From the NCBI GenBank assembly GCA_050253255.1, contig JBFWJK010000029.1, positions 1-25,386 on the forward strand: 25,386 nucleotides of DNA, in the 5' to 3' direction. A program made the position numbers and the translations under genes. This DNA comes from JACKCP01 sp050253255. Its GTDB lineage: Bacteria; Desulfobacterota; Desulfobacteria; Desulfobacterales; JACKCP01. Shown here piece by piece: positions 16,072 to 24,765 of the stretch (positions are counted from its first letter, which is position 1; every line of letters starts with the position of its first letter). The notes under the pieces are model-generated. The model searched no databases and was not told the DNA's origin. It saw nothing but the letters and a program-made list of their open reading frames with translations.

Positions 16072-16491
16072 ATGAAATATACAGACTGCATTGCTTTTCT
16101 TCTTGCAAAGGCGAATCAGAAATCACAGAGCTTTTTGAAAAAAAAACTGCAGCCTTACGGGCTTACAGCTGTTCAGCACCTTATTCTTGAAGTGGTTGTT
16201 GAACACGAAGGACTCACTCCTGGTGAAATAAGCAAAAGGCTTGTCTCCGATAATGCTACTGTTTCAGGGGTTCTTGAAAGAATGGAAGAGCACGGCTGGA
16301 TAACCAGAAAAAACGATCCAAATGACAAACGGGTTTCAAGAATATTCCCAGGCAAAAAAGTTGAGGAACTCAAGGAGGAAATTCTTCTTGAAAGAGAAAA
16401 AGCAAATGAAGAACTTCTGAAACATTATTCTGACGAGGAAAGAGTTATTTTAAAAAACATGCTCAATAAATTCCTTCAGAGCATAGAGTAA
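16072..16491 (+). CDS. MarR family transcriptional regulator
   Basis: The product has 139 residues with the MarR winged-helix fold: dimerisation helices at both ends, the helix-turn-helix around 40-80 (LTPGEISKRLVSDNATVSGVLERMEEHGWI), and the wing with the conserved acidic and basic residues in NDPNDKRVSRIF. Such proteins bind palindromic DNA as dimers and release it on binding small phenolic or oxidising ligands. AAGGGA precedes the ATG. It is divergent from the secreted protein at 14761-15813 and convergent with the histidine kinase gene, ending 9 bp from it. The target is unknown; autoregulation or control of the divergent gene are the obvious candidates. Confidence 0.92.
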   Translation: MKYTDCIAFLLAKANQKSQSFLKKKLQPYGLTAVQHLILEVVVEHEGLTPGEISKRLVSDNATVSGVLERMEEHGWITRKNDPNDKRVSRIFPGKKVEELKEEILLEREKANEELLKHYSDEERVILKNMLNKFLQSIE

Positions 16492-16500
16492 TCATTTGAT

Positions 16501-19161
16501 TCATGAGTTAATCAGTCTGTTGACAATTTTCCCAAGTTCTGAAATATAAAAAGGCTTTTTTATAAATCCGTTGAGTCCGTGTTCTTTAAGTTCTATAAAA
16601 TCTTCTTCTCTCGAATATCCGGAGCTTAAAATTATTTTTGCATCCGGATCAAACTTTCTTATTGCGTAAAAACATTCCTTTCCGTTCATTTCAGGCATTA
16701 TCATATCAAGAATAACCACATCTATTCTTCTTGAATTTTTTTTGTATACCTCATATCCTGTTCTGCCGTTTTCAGCTTCCAGGACATTGAAGCCTATTTC
16801 GGAGAGCATTGCACTTACAGTCGTCCTTACAATTTCCTCATCTTCCACAAGCAGAATTGTGCCGCTTCCTGTCAGTGCATCAAATGGTTCAGCTTTTTTA
16901 TCACTTACAGGCTCTGAAGACTCAATCACAGGAAGATATATATGAAAAACTGTTCCTGTATTTTCCTCGCTGTAAAAGCTTATAATACCCTTATGTTCAG
17001 TAATTATTCCGTATGCTGTTGCAAGACCCAGCCCCGACCCCTGATCTTTGTCCTTTGTTGTAAAAAAAGGCTCAAAAATCCTTGCCTGATATTTTAAAGG
17101 GATTCCTTCCCCTTCATCGGAAACATTTATCAGTGCATAATAACCCGGAGAAAGATTTCCCGGAACCGTTCTAAGATAATTTTCATCAAGATAAAGCAGG
17201 CTTGTTTCAAACTGAAGAGTTCCGCCGTTTTTCATTGCAAATCCGGAATTTATCCCAAGATTCATAAAAACGTTCTGAAGCTGGGAAAGACTGCCGTTTA
17301 CAAAAATATCGTCTCTGTCTTTTTCATATTTTATGCTTATTTTTCTATCAAGGGTATATTTTAAAATATCAATTGTATTTTCAACGGCTTCATTGATATT
17401 GACAGGTGAAAAAATAAGTTCTGTTTTTCTGCCAAATGAAAGAAGTTTTTCATTGAGCTCAGATGTCCTTAGTGCAGACATTTTTATAACTTCAATATAT
17501 TTTGAAATCTCTTCAGGGGTCTGGGCTTTTTCCAGAAGCTCTATACCTCCGAAAATCCCTGAAAGCATATTGTTGTAATCATGGGCAATTCCTCCGGTAA
17601 GCTGTCCTATTGCCTCCATTTTTTCCGAATGCCTGAGCCTTTCCTTCAGTACATACTGTTCTGTAACATCTCTGAACACAAGAACAGCTCCTACAATATT
17701 ACTGTTCTTGTCCTTAATCGGTGATGCGGAATCTGAAATATAATATTCATTACCGTCTTTTGAAAAAAGAATAGTGGAGTTTTTAAGTTCAATATTTTTG
17801 CCGGTTTCAATTGCTGCATAAACCGGATTATGGGCCTTTTCCGATGTAAAGGAATCTCGTATGTCAAAAACCTCAGAAATTTCATGACCTAAAGCATCTT
17901 CAAGCTTCCAGCCGGTCATTTTTTCTGCAACAGGATTCATTTTAGTAATTCTGAAATCAGTATCTGCGGCTATAACAGCATCACCTATTGAATCAAGAGT
18001 TATTCTCAAATCCTCTTCGCTTTTTCTTAACTTCTCCTGGGCAGTAATTCTTTCCGTAACATCTCTTATATATGTCTGAAGCCTGCCGTCACCTACTTTT
18101 TTTGTATTCATCTCTATAAATATTGGTGAACCGTCTTTTCTTTTTAAGGTTCTCTGGGTCAGAATCGTTTTACCGCTTAAAACAGAGTCAAAATCAAACG
18201 GTTTTTTTTCAACAACAGCATCTGAAAAAAGAAAAGAAATGTGATTCCCGAGAATCTCGTTTCTTGAATATCCGCTCATTTTACAGATGCTTGGATTGGC
18301 ATCGATTATTATGCCTTTTTCATTTCCTATGAGTATGCCGTCTGCTGCCTGTTCGAACAGAAAAAGATATTTTTCAAGGTTTTCTTTGACTTTTTTTTCT
18401 GATTCCACCCTTTCACTGATATCCTCAACAATTCCCACACCTCCGCTAAGCTCCCCGAGACTGCTGAAAACAGGTGCAAAAACAATTCTCACAGGCATGA
18501 CCTTATCTGAAGTTTCTGCCGCATAAACTATTTCAAGCTTTGAAACCAGACTTTTTTCAAGGGAATTTTTTACAGCTTCAGAAATTCTTTTATCTTTGAG
18601 CCCAATCATATTGAGACCGACAAGAACTTTTTTACGGCTTCCGATTATATCAGCGAAATTGTCATTTATTTCAGTTATTATGCCGTGATTATTGTAGTGA
18701 AGAATTCCAAGGGGAGAATTTTCAAAAATAAGTTTATATGTGCTTTCACTTTCCCTTAGTTTCTGCTGTGCAAGGATTTTATCTGTGACATCAGAACCTG
18801 CGGCATAAATGAAATTGTTATAAATCTGAGATTTCCATTCAATGTATTTATAAGTACCGTTTTTAGTCCTGTATCTGTTTACAAAGTTGAGCAATCTGCC
18901 TTCAGATTTAAGAATCTCCATTGCTTCAAGTGTTTTGGACTTATCATCTTCATGGACATAATTCAGATAAAGTGAGTTAACAAAATCTTTTTCCAAAAAA
19001 TTAAGTGTTTTCTGCCAGGCCTTGTTTACCTTAAGAATCTTTCCGTCGAAATCTGCAATGCACAAAAGATCAAGGGAAACGTCAAAAAACTGGGCCAGCT
19101 CATAGTCACAATTTTTATCGAATGAAATTAATGAATTGAATTTATTTATAATTGATTTCAC
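16501..19161 (-). CDS. Hybrid sensor histidine kinase with four PAS domains and a receiver
   Basis: This 886-residue protein has no membrane segment or signal peptide, so it should sense an intracellular cue. In order: PAS1 (about 25-128), PAS2 (138-256), PAS3 (264-375, containing ADGILIGNEKGIIIDANPS), PAS4 (385-508), HisKA with the phosphorylated His527 in GGIAHDYNN, an ATPase domain with DEGEGIP, FEPFFTTK and GSGLGLA motifs, and a C-terminal receiver with phosphoacceptor Asp819 in VVILDMIMPEMNG and the conserved Lys in FIKKPF. The PAS ligand is unknown. The start is GTG with no clear ribosome site, so the exact start is uncertain. No partner response regulator or Hpt gene is adjacent, and the output is unknown. 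Confidence 0.92.
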   Translation of the reverse strand: MKSIINKFNSLISFDKNCDYELAQFFDVSLDLLCIADFDGKILKVNKAWQKTLNFLEKDFVNSLYLNYVHEDDKSKTLEAMEILKSEGRLLNFVNRYRTKNGTYKYIEWKSQIYNNFIYAAGSDVTDKILAQQKLRESESTYKLIFENSPLGILHYNNHGIITEINDNFADIIGSRKKVLVGLNMIGLKDKRISEAVKNSLEKSLVSKLEIVYAAETSDKVMPVRIVFAPVFSSLGELSGGVGIVEDISERVESEKKVKENLEKYLFLFEQAADGILIGNEKGIIIDANPSICKMSGYSRNEILGNHISFLFSDAVVEKKPFDFDSVLSGKTILTQRTLKRKDGSPIFIEMNTKKVGDGRLQTYIRDVTERITAQEKLRKSEEDLRITLDSIGDAVIAADTDFRITKMNPVAEKMTGWKLEDALGHEISEVFDIRDSFTSEKAHNPVYAAIETGKNIELKNSTILFSKDGNEYYISDSASPIKDKNSNIVGAVLVFRDVTEQYVLKERLRHSEKMEAIGQLTGGIAHDYNNMLSGIFGGIELLEKAQTPEEISKYIEVIKMSALRTSELNEKLLSFGRKTELIFSPVNINEAVENTIDILKYTLDRKISIKYEKDRDDIFVNGSLSQLQNVFMNLGINSGFAMKNGGTLQFETSLLYLDENYLRTVPGNLSPGYYALINVSDEGEGIPLKYQARIFEPFFTTKDKDQGSGLGLATAYGIITEHKGIISFYSEENTGTVFHIYLPVIESSEPVSDKKAEPFDALTGSGTILLVEDEEIVRTTVSAMLSEIGFNVLEAENGRTGYEVYKKNSRRIDVVILDMIMPEMNGKECFYAIRKFDPDAKIILSSGYSREEDFIELKEHGLNGFIKKPFYISELGKIVNRLINS

Positions 19162-19198
19162 TGTTTTTTCATTTTGAGTTTTTAGTATTGAGTTTAAA

Positions 19199-19211
19199 AG
19201 TATCTAATACT
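19199..19211. repeat. Short inverted repeat upstream of the hybrid kinase gene
   Basis: AGTAT-CTA-ATACT is a 13-bp inverted repeat centred about 44 bp before the kinase start codon. A further AGTATT lies at about 19184. It could be an operator, but it is short, AT-rich and unique in what I could see. Confidence 0.2.
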
Positions 19212-19365
19212 ACCAACTTTTTTTAATTTTTTAAATTTATATTTTCACATGAATTAAGTAATTTGGATTTATTGCCGCTGAAACAATATCAGTGAAAATT
19301 GTTTTTTTGAAAAAACAGAAATTAATTCAGCCATAATCTTTGTGATGTTAAGCTCTTGGTTTATT

Positions 19366-20178
19366 TCAGTCCAGCAGTATTCCAATGAAGCACCCTCCTT
19401 CATTTCCAAAACCTTCTCCGGAATACTCGGGTGATTCTTCCTGATTATCATCATCTGGTGTAAAGCTTATCACAAGACCGTCAAGAGAACATGCTCCGTC
19501 AAGGTCAAAACCTGCACTGCCGTATGTAGGATAAGGGTCGTAAACTGGATTTCCCCTGGAATCGGTTACTCTTCCGTCACCGATTATGTCCTTTATTTTT
19601 ATGTAATTTATTTCATTCAGATCAAGTACTCCGGAAACAGCAAGAGGATGATTTTCAAGCTCAGCAAGGTCAAAACAGGTTCCATATCCTTTTCTGTATT
19701 TTCCCGCAAAATTTTTTATGTCTTCAGGATCTACGGTCCCATAGGAAGAAACAAATGAAGAAGTGTTGGAAAAAGTATCGAAACCGACAAAATCAATGCC
19801 GTTTGTTGACACAAAAACTTCTGCGAGCTCAAGAAACCTGTCAGAAAATGAATTCTCAAACACTGCAAAATCAAAACCTTCTTTGTCTTGAACCGGAGGA
19901 AAAAAACCCAGGGTAATTTCACCCCCTTCACCCAGAGAAACAATATCTGAGATTTCTCCGGAAGCAAACCCAAGAGCCTTTGACGGATCTTTCCATATTT
20001 CATCCAGATTTTTTCCCGGCATATAATCATAATAAGAATCTGCCCAGTTCAGGATTTTTTCATCATCATTTTTTACTGCAAGAGAACCGTTTGTTCCTGC
20101 TTCCGGATCAAACTCGCCCGCATGTGAAAAAAGACAAAAAAACAATAACAATATTAAACCTGATAAAATTTTTTTCAT
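19366..20178 (-). CDS. Secreted surface protein, corrinoid-receptor-associated type
   Basis: This 270-residue protein has a signal peptide (about 1-20, cut after SHA) with no clear lipobox. The body resembles a beta-sandwich 'cell surface protein' family found near TonB receptors: LGEGGEITLGFFPPVQ followed by GFDFAVFENSF, then LAEVFVSTNGIDF, and later AGFDLDGACSLDGL. I recognise this pattern from genes beside BtuB-like receptors, where such proteins are thought to help capture corrinoids at the surface; this is recalled, not checked. The C-terminus is an acidic and Gly-rich linker ending GGCFIGILLD. It starts directly at the stop of the receptor gene, with GGAG upstream, and is the last gene of the uptake operon. 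No good terminator follows. Confidence 0.75.
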   Translation of the reverse strand: MKKILSGLILLLFFCLFSHAGEFDPEAGTNGSLAVKNDDEKILNWADSYYDYMPGKNLDEIWKDPSKALGFASGEISDIVSLGEGGEITLGFFPPVQDKEGFDFAVFENSFSDRFLELAEVFVSTNGIDFVGFDTFSNTSSFVSSYGTVDPEDIKNFAGKYRKGYGTCFDLAELENHPLAVSGVLDLNEINYIKIKDIIGDGRVTDSRGNPVYDPYPTYGSAGFDLDGACSLDGLVISFTPDDDNQEESPEYSGEGFGNEGGCFIGILLD

Positions 20179-22122
20179 TTAAAACTCCGCCCTGATTCCG
20201 GATATAAAACTTCTTTCCGGCATCGGATAACAGGTATTTTCATATGCCGAATTATAATACTTTTCATTGAAAACATTTTTCACCTTCACAAAAAATGAAA
20301 AATTCTTAATTTTGTATCTCAATGAAATGTCTGCAGTATCATAGGCTGGTATATCTCTCAGCCTGCCGGAAATATCTGAACCCTGTTTCTTTGAGGAAAA
20401 ATATGAATAATCAATATTTGCAAACAAATTTTCAAAAGCTTCATATTCAATAAAAACAAAATATTTCTGATCTGAGACAAGAGGTATTTCTTCTCCTGAA
20501 TCTTCAAATTCAGCTTTAATGAGACTTACCCCTGCTGATGCAAAAAGATTTTTTAAAACATTGAACTTCAGGTTCAGATCCATCCCTTTTCTTATTGTTG
20601 AATCTTCGTAATTTTTATTGAATCTGCCTCCGTTTTCATCTTCTCCGTAATAAATTTCATCTTCTGTACTGAGATAGAAAACGGTTGCCTCAGCCTTGAA
20701 AAAAAAATTTGCGAAAAACCTCAGTCCGGCCTCATAGTTAAATGATGTCTGGGGACTCAGGCTTCCCGAGGAAAAGCCAAGCTCATCAATATTCGGATTT
20801 CTGTAGGATTTTGAAAAAAGGGTGAAAAACTCCAGCGGAAAATCAAAAGGAAGGTATGTAATACCAGCCTCTAAAGCATTGCTTGTATAGTTTTTACTTG
20901 AGACATCACCTTTTATTCCTCTTCCGTTTAAAAGCTCATCTTCACGGAATTTGGAACCTGACTCAGAATATCTGAGCCCGAAATTAACCCTGATCTTTTC
21001 CTTTTTCATAAAAGATGAAAAATAAATGTCTTTTGAATCAAGCTGACCGTTCTTTCTCAGTTTTTCTGTTTCAGAAGTCCTTACATAATCATCAAAAAAC
21101 CAGTCAAAACCGGAAATAATGGAAAAATCCCCTATTTTTAAATCATGGGAAACCCTTAAATCCTTTGAAACAGTTGAAATTGAACTGAGCTGATCTTCTT
21201 CTTCAATAAACCGGGAATATCCCATAATATAATCATTGTCTTTATATGAATAAGTTCTTGAGATACTCAAACGTCCATACTTATAAAAATCTTTCTCAAA
21301 ATTAAGACCTGCTTTTTTTCTTTGGGTTGAACCGCCGTCAAAAGGGAAGTCAGTTTTTTTTCTTTTATCTTCATCTGGATTGTAATCAATTGAAATACCG
21401 CCTGGCAGCCCGTATTTATCCTTTAAAACAAAGCCGTTCACACCGAATTTAACTGAATCCAGATAATTATTTTCATATTTGACAAGAGCATTTGATCTTT
21501 CATAGAAACTGTTTTCCCGGTAACCATCCGAATCATAAAAAACAGAGCTTAAGGCCAAAGACTGCAGCTTATCCTTATGGGAAAGAAAAACAGACTTTTC
21601 TGAGGTATCCCATGAACCGTAATTCAAACTCAGGACTGCCCTGTTTTTTTCAGGTGCAGTTGTTTTTATTTTAATTACTCCTGAAACTGCCCCCCCGCCG
21701 TTTAAAACTGCTCCGCTGCCCCTTATAATTTCAACCGATTCAATCAGGTGGGAGGGAATATCATTTAAATCAGCTCCTGACATGTCTGAAGAATTAACAA
21801 TTTCACCATCAACAATTATTAAAACATTTGAGCCTGATGCTTCGCCCATGCCTCTTAAGTCTACAACAGAAAATTTATCTGAACCTGTATCAGATCTTAT
21901 GGAAACTGAATTTTCCTTTTCAAGAAGGTTGAAAAGAGAAACATATCCTCTTCTTTCAATATCTTCTCTTGTAATAACAGTATTGAAACCTGATTTTTTG
22001 TCTGATTCAAACGAAGCCTTTTCCTCAACAACCACTTCATCAAGAAAAAGGCCCGGCTCTTTTGCAAAACAGGTCAGCGGAGCAAACAGAATCAAACATA
22101 AAAGTGAAAATTTAATTTTCAT
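20179..22122 (-). CDS. TonB-dependent outer-membrane receptor, BtuB-like
   Basis: The 647-residue protein is the right size for a vitamin B12-class receptor. It has a signal peptide (about 1-20, ending CFA), a TonB-box-like DEVVVEE near 28-34, and a plug domain (about 45-155) with VITREDIERRGY, VDLRGMG, VLIIVDGEIVNSSD and VEIIRGSGAVLNGGGAVSGVI. The remainder is a beta-barrel ending in Phe. In the barrel, SYRNPNIDELG and the closing VKNVFNEKYYN are standard receptor motifs. It would use TonB energy to move its ligand into the periplasm for the ABC importer encoded upstream. Corrinoid is favoured by the DUF4465 and surface-protein neighbours; siderophore or haem cannot be excluded. Its ATG lies inside the end of the DUF4465 gene (11-bp overlap), pointing to translational coupling. 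Confidence 0.88.
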   Translation of the reverse strand: MKIKFSLLCLILFAPLTCFAKEPGLFLDEVVVEEKASFESDKKSGFNTVITREDIERRGYVSLFNLLEKENSVSIRSDTGSDKFSVVDLRGMGEASGSNVLIIVDGEIVNSSDMSGADLNDIPSHLIESVEIIRGSGAVLNGGGAVSGVIKIKTTAPEKNRAVLSLNYGSWDTSEKSVFLSHKDKLQSLALSSVFYDSDGYRENSFYERSNALVKYENNYLDSVKFGVNGFVLKDKYGLPGGISIDYNPDEDKRKKTDFPFDGGSTQRKKAGLNFEKDFYKYGRLSISRTYSYKDNDYIMGYSRFIEEEDQLSSISTVSKDLRVSHDLKIGDFSIISGFDWFFDDYVRTSETEKLRKNGQLDSKDIYFSSFMKKEKIRVNFGLRYSESGSKFREDELLNGRGIKGDVSSKNYTSNALEAGITYLPFDFPLEFFTLFSKSYRNPNIDELGFSSGSLSPQTSFNYEAGLRFFANFFFKAEATVFYLSTEDEIYYGEDENGGRFNKNYEDSTIRKGMDLNLKFNVLKNLFASAGVSLIKAEFEDSGEEIPLVSDQKYFVFIEYEAFENLFANIDYSYFSSKKQGSDISGRLRDIPAYDTADISLRYKIKNFSFFVKVKNVFNEKYYNSAYENTCYPMPERSFISGIRAEF

Positions 22123-22972
22123 TTTTATCTCTTTTTAAGGAAACTGCTGCAATCACTGTTAAAAAAAGTCCTGCCATAAAAATAAATTTTTTGTCTGCAC
22201 CGGAAGAAAGCCCGGAGATAAAACAGGAAACAAAAATATCACTGTCTGAATCGTCCGACGAACTTTTTCCGTTAAGATTGTCAATTGCAAAATATCCGGG
22301 GGTATTCATACCAAAAGCCCCGTTATCTGTAGAAGAAAGCAAAAATTTAAGTTTCTTGACACTCCCAAGAGATGACAGATTAACCCACTCCCATTCATCG
22401 ACAATATAATCCTGCGAATCATCATCAGACCTGTAGTCTGCGAGATAAAAATGAACCTGGCCAGTTTTTTTCCCTGTACTGTCATATCCTTCAACAGTAA
22501 GCCTTAAATAATCCGGGTCTGCTCCTGAATCGCCGCCGAACTTCTTACAGAAAGCATCCCCCTCAAGCATTGAATAATAGGCATATGCAGTGTTTGTAAT
22601 ATAAAAGCCTGAAATTTCAGACTCTTCATCCAGACTTATAAAGTCTTCACTTCCAGGATAGGCAATGCAGTAAACATCACTTTTATTGTAACCGAATTTG
22701 GTTATTGCACTGTACTGATTGTCATATCCTTTTGTGTAGGTATCTCTGTGGGTTGACCAGGCAAAACCTGACCATGAAAACATTCCGCCTCCCCAGTCTG
22801 TTCCTTCATAGGAAAAAGTATAGTCTCCTGCAGCAAAATTTTTTACCTGAACAGACTCAAAGTGTTCATCATCTTTTTCAAAAAAAGATTCAAAAGTACA
22901 AACATCGAGTGAAAAGGCAGGTTTCAGTCCAAATACAAAAATACCGATCAGAACAAAAGCTAATTTTTTCAT
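22112..22972 (-). CDS. DUF4465 domain secreted protein with C-terminal membrane tail
   Basis: The 286-residue protein has a signal peptide (about 1-21, ending AFS) and then a full DUF4465 domain: FESFF at the start, GFAWSTHRDT, GYDNQYSAI, SGFYITNTAYAYYSMLEGD, VHFYLADYRS, DYIVDEWEWVNLSSLG and FGMNTPGYFAIDNL. Members are recurrently found beside corrinoid-type TonB receptors, and a ligand-capture role is inferred. The last 45 residues form a tripartite tail: Ser/Asp linker, a CFISGL motif, a hydrophobic helix (FIFMAGLFLTVIAAVSL) and a basic end (KRDKNEN). That looks like a C-terminal sorting or anchoring signal in place of an N-terminal lipid. GGAG precedes the ATG, 18 bp after the permease gene. 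Confidence 0.85.
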   Translation of the reverse strand: MKKLAFVLIGIFVFGLKPAFSLDVCTFESFFEKDDEHFESVQVKNFAAGDYTFSYEGTDWGGGMFSWSGFAWSTHRDTYTKGYDNQYSAITKFGYNKSDVYCIAYPGSEDFISLDEESEISGFYITNTAYAYYSMLEGDAFCKKFGGDSGADPDYLRLTVEGYDSTGKKTGQVHFYLADYRSDDDSQDYIVDEWEWVNLSSLGSVKKLKFLLSSTDNGAFGMNTPGYFAIDNLNGKSSSDDSDSDIFVSCFISGLSSGADKKFIFMAGLFLTVIAAVSLKRDKNEN

Positions 22973-22990
22973 AATACTCTCCAGATTATT

Positions 22991-23968
22991 TTAATTATTT
23001 TTCTTTTTCATTTTAAATAAAATATACAAAAAAACAGGTGCTCCGCTTATTGCAGTGACAATCCCAACCGGAAGCTCTGCAGGAGCAATCACTACCCTTG
23101 AAAAAATATCGCAGACTGAAAGAAATGCCCCGCCGAGAAAAGCGCTTCCCAAAATTACGGTTTTCATTTCACACCCAGAAACGCTCCTTACAATATGTGG
23201 AATTATCAGTCCCACAAACCCGACAGGCCCGGCTATCCAGACAACTCCTGCGGTAATAAGTCCTGATGCAAAATATATGGTTCTTCTTACTTTTGAAGGA
23301 TCAATTCCTCTCGATTTTGCAAGCCCGGCATCAAACCCCATTATGTTAAGTTCTTCAGATTTGGAAAAAACAAGCACAACACCTGAAACACAAATAAAAA
23401 AAAGCCAGATAAGATTGTCATATCCAATGACATCAAGGTTGCCCATAAACCATCTCTCCACTGCAACAAGTCTGTTTGGAGAGGCAAAATACTTTAAAAA
23501 CATTATCAGTGAAGCTGAAAGAATGTTTAAGCTTACCCCAGCAAGAATTGTTGAATCAGAATCCGATTTGAATGCCCTGAAGGAAAAATCTATTATAAAA
23601 ACAGCAAGAACTGCCCCTGCAAAAGAAGCTATCCCTGAAGGAATAAATCCGTTCATAATAATGATCGAAAATGATAAAAAGAGGGAACTTATCCCAGAAA
23701 TTCCAAGAACATATGGTTCTGCAAGAGGATTTCTCAAAACCACCTGAAGACAGGCTCCGGTGACACCAAGACCTGCTCCGCACAAAAGGCCTGTTATAAT
23801 CCTTGGGATTCTTTGATAAACAACAATAAGATAATCCGCACTTCCCGGATCAGAAAGTATGTTTGAAAATAAAATTTCAGATGCCCCAAAAAAGGGAGAG
23901 GCCAGGCCAGTTAAAAGAAAAACACAAAAATAGAGTAAAATATGAATTTTATTTTTCAAAGGGAGCAT
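22991..23968 (-). CDS. FecCD/BtuC family ABC permease
   Basis: The 325-residue permease has about ten transmembrane helices and is normal length for FecCD proteins that import corrinoids, siderophores or haem. Recognisable segments include YQRIPRIITGLLCGAGLGVTGACLQ near residue 50-70, NPLAEPYVLGISG, LAGVSLNILSASL, RWFMGNLDVIGYD and GPVGFVGLIIPHIVRSV, the loop that contacts the ATPase. It would form a homodimer in the inner membrane. Its ATG overlaps the ATPase stop as TAATG, and AAGGAGAGG inside the end of the ATPase gene is its ribosome site, so the two are translationally coupled. Confidence 0.93.
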   Translation of the reverse strand: MLPLKNKIHILLYFCVFLLTGLASPFFGASEILFSNILSDPGSADYLIVVYQRIPRIITGLLCGAGLGVTGACLQVVLRNPLAEPYVLGISGISSLFLSFSIIIMNGFIPSGIASFAGAVLAVFIIDFSFRAFKSDSDSTILAGVSLNILSASLIMFLKYFASPNRLVAVERWFMGNLDVIGYDNLIWLFFICVSGVVLVFSKSEELNIMGFDAGLAKSRGIDPSKVRRTIYFASGLITAGVVWIAGPVGFVGLIIPHIVRSVSGCEMKTVILGSAFLGGAFLSVCDIFSRVVIAPAELPVGIVTAISGAPVFLYILFKMKKKNN

Positions 23969-24765
23969 TAAATTATTCCTCTCCTTGTTTCCGGAAGAAC
24001 TATTTTCATATTTTCCAAACCGGGATTATCTATAATGGAGATATTTTGACCATAGGCTTGCTTAAGATATTTTTCATTTATCACTTCAAGAGGAGTTCCC
24101 TGCTTAAGTATTTTCCCCTTTTCAAAAAGAATAATATAATCTGAAAAAAAAGAGGCCAGATTAATATTGTGTGTAGCGACAACAACTCCTTTCCCCTTAT
24201 TTTTTATTTTTTTCAGAAGAGAAAAAATCTGTCCCTGACCTGAAATATCAAGACTTGATGAGGGTTCATCCAGTACAAGAAAGTCTGAGTCCTGAGCTAT
24301 CACCGAAGCTATAAGCACCCTTTTTTTTTCACCCCCGGAAAGTGATGAAAAATTGCGGTTCATAAATTCCAGTGCGCCTGCCTGTTTCAGGGAATCAAGA
24401 ACAATTTCTTTTTCATTTTTAAAATTATAATTTTTAGAGTTCCGGTGGGGATATCTTCCCATCATTGCTACATCAAAAACTTTATAATTTTCACCGCGGC
24501 CGCATTCCTGGGGAAGAAGAGCGCAAAGCTTTGCAAAATCGAGTGAATTTATTTTTTTTATATTTTTTTTATAAAGTGAGATTTCACCATTATATTCTGT
24601 TTCATGACGGGATATCAGTTTTAAAAAAGTCGACTTCCCGCTTCCGTTTGGCCCTATGACAGAAACAAGCATGTTTTTCCCGATAAAAATATCATCCGCC
24701 CTGAAAAGAAATTCATGGCCTTTATAATTGAATTCCAGATTTTTTATAAAAAACCCTTCAGTCAT
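23968..24765 (-). CDS. ABC importer ATP-binding protein, FecE/BtuD family
   Basis: This 265-residue cytoplasmic ATPase drives the adjacent FecCD-type permease. Walker A is GPNGSGKST (38-46), the Q-loop LLPQE (83-87), signature LSGGE (142-146), Walker B FLVLDEP (162-168) and the switch His199 in ATHN. The C-terminus carries KGKILKQGTPLEVINEKYLKQAYG, typical of corrinoid and siderophore ATPases. It overlaps the binding-protein gene by 8 bp at its start and the permease by 1 bp at its end. The family alone does not separate B12 from iron-chelate import; the neighbours favour corrinoid. Confidence 0.93.
   Translation of the reverse strand: MTEGFFIKNLEFNYKGHEFLFRADDIFIGKNMLVSVIGPNGSGKSTFLKLISRHETEYNGEISLYKKNIKKINSLDFAKLCALLPQECGRGENYKVFDVAMMGRYPHRNSKNYNFKNEKEIVLDSLKQAGALEFMNRNFSSLSGGEKKRVLIASVIAQDSDFLVLDEPSSSLDISGQGQIFSLLKKIKNKGKGVVVATHNINLASFFSDYIILFEKGKILKQGTPLEVINEKYLKQAYGQNISIIDNPGLENMKIVLPETRRGII

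Noticed and set aside
19277..19331. GCTGAA/TTCAGC inverted repeat as terminator of the uptake operon
   Set aside because: The arms are only 6 bp and more than 40 bp apart, and no clean U-tract follows on the minus strand.
22973..22990. Cobalamin riboswitch between permease and DUF4465 genes
   Set aside because: The gap is only 18 bp; no B12-box-like sequence was found there, and one would be expected upstream of the first gene, outside the window.
23055..23747. Long + strand open frame opposite the permease
   Set aside because: It is an antisense shadow of a clear FecCD permease with strong family motifs; no ribosome site or recognisable protein.
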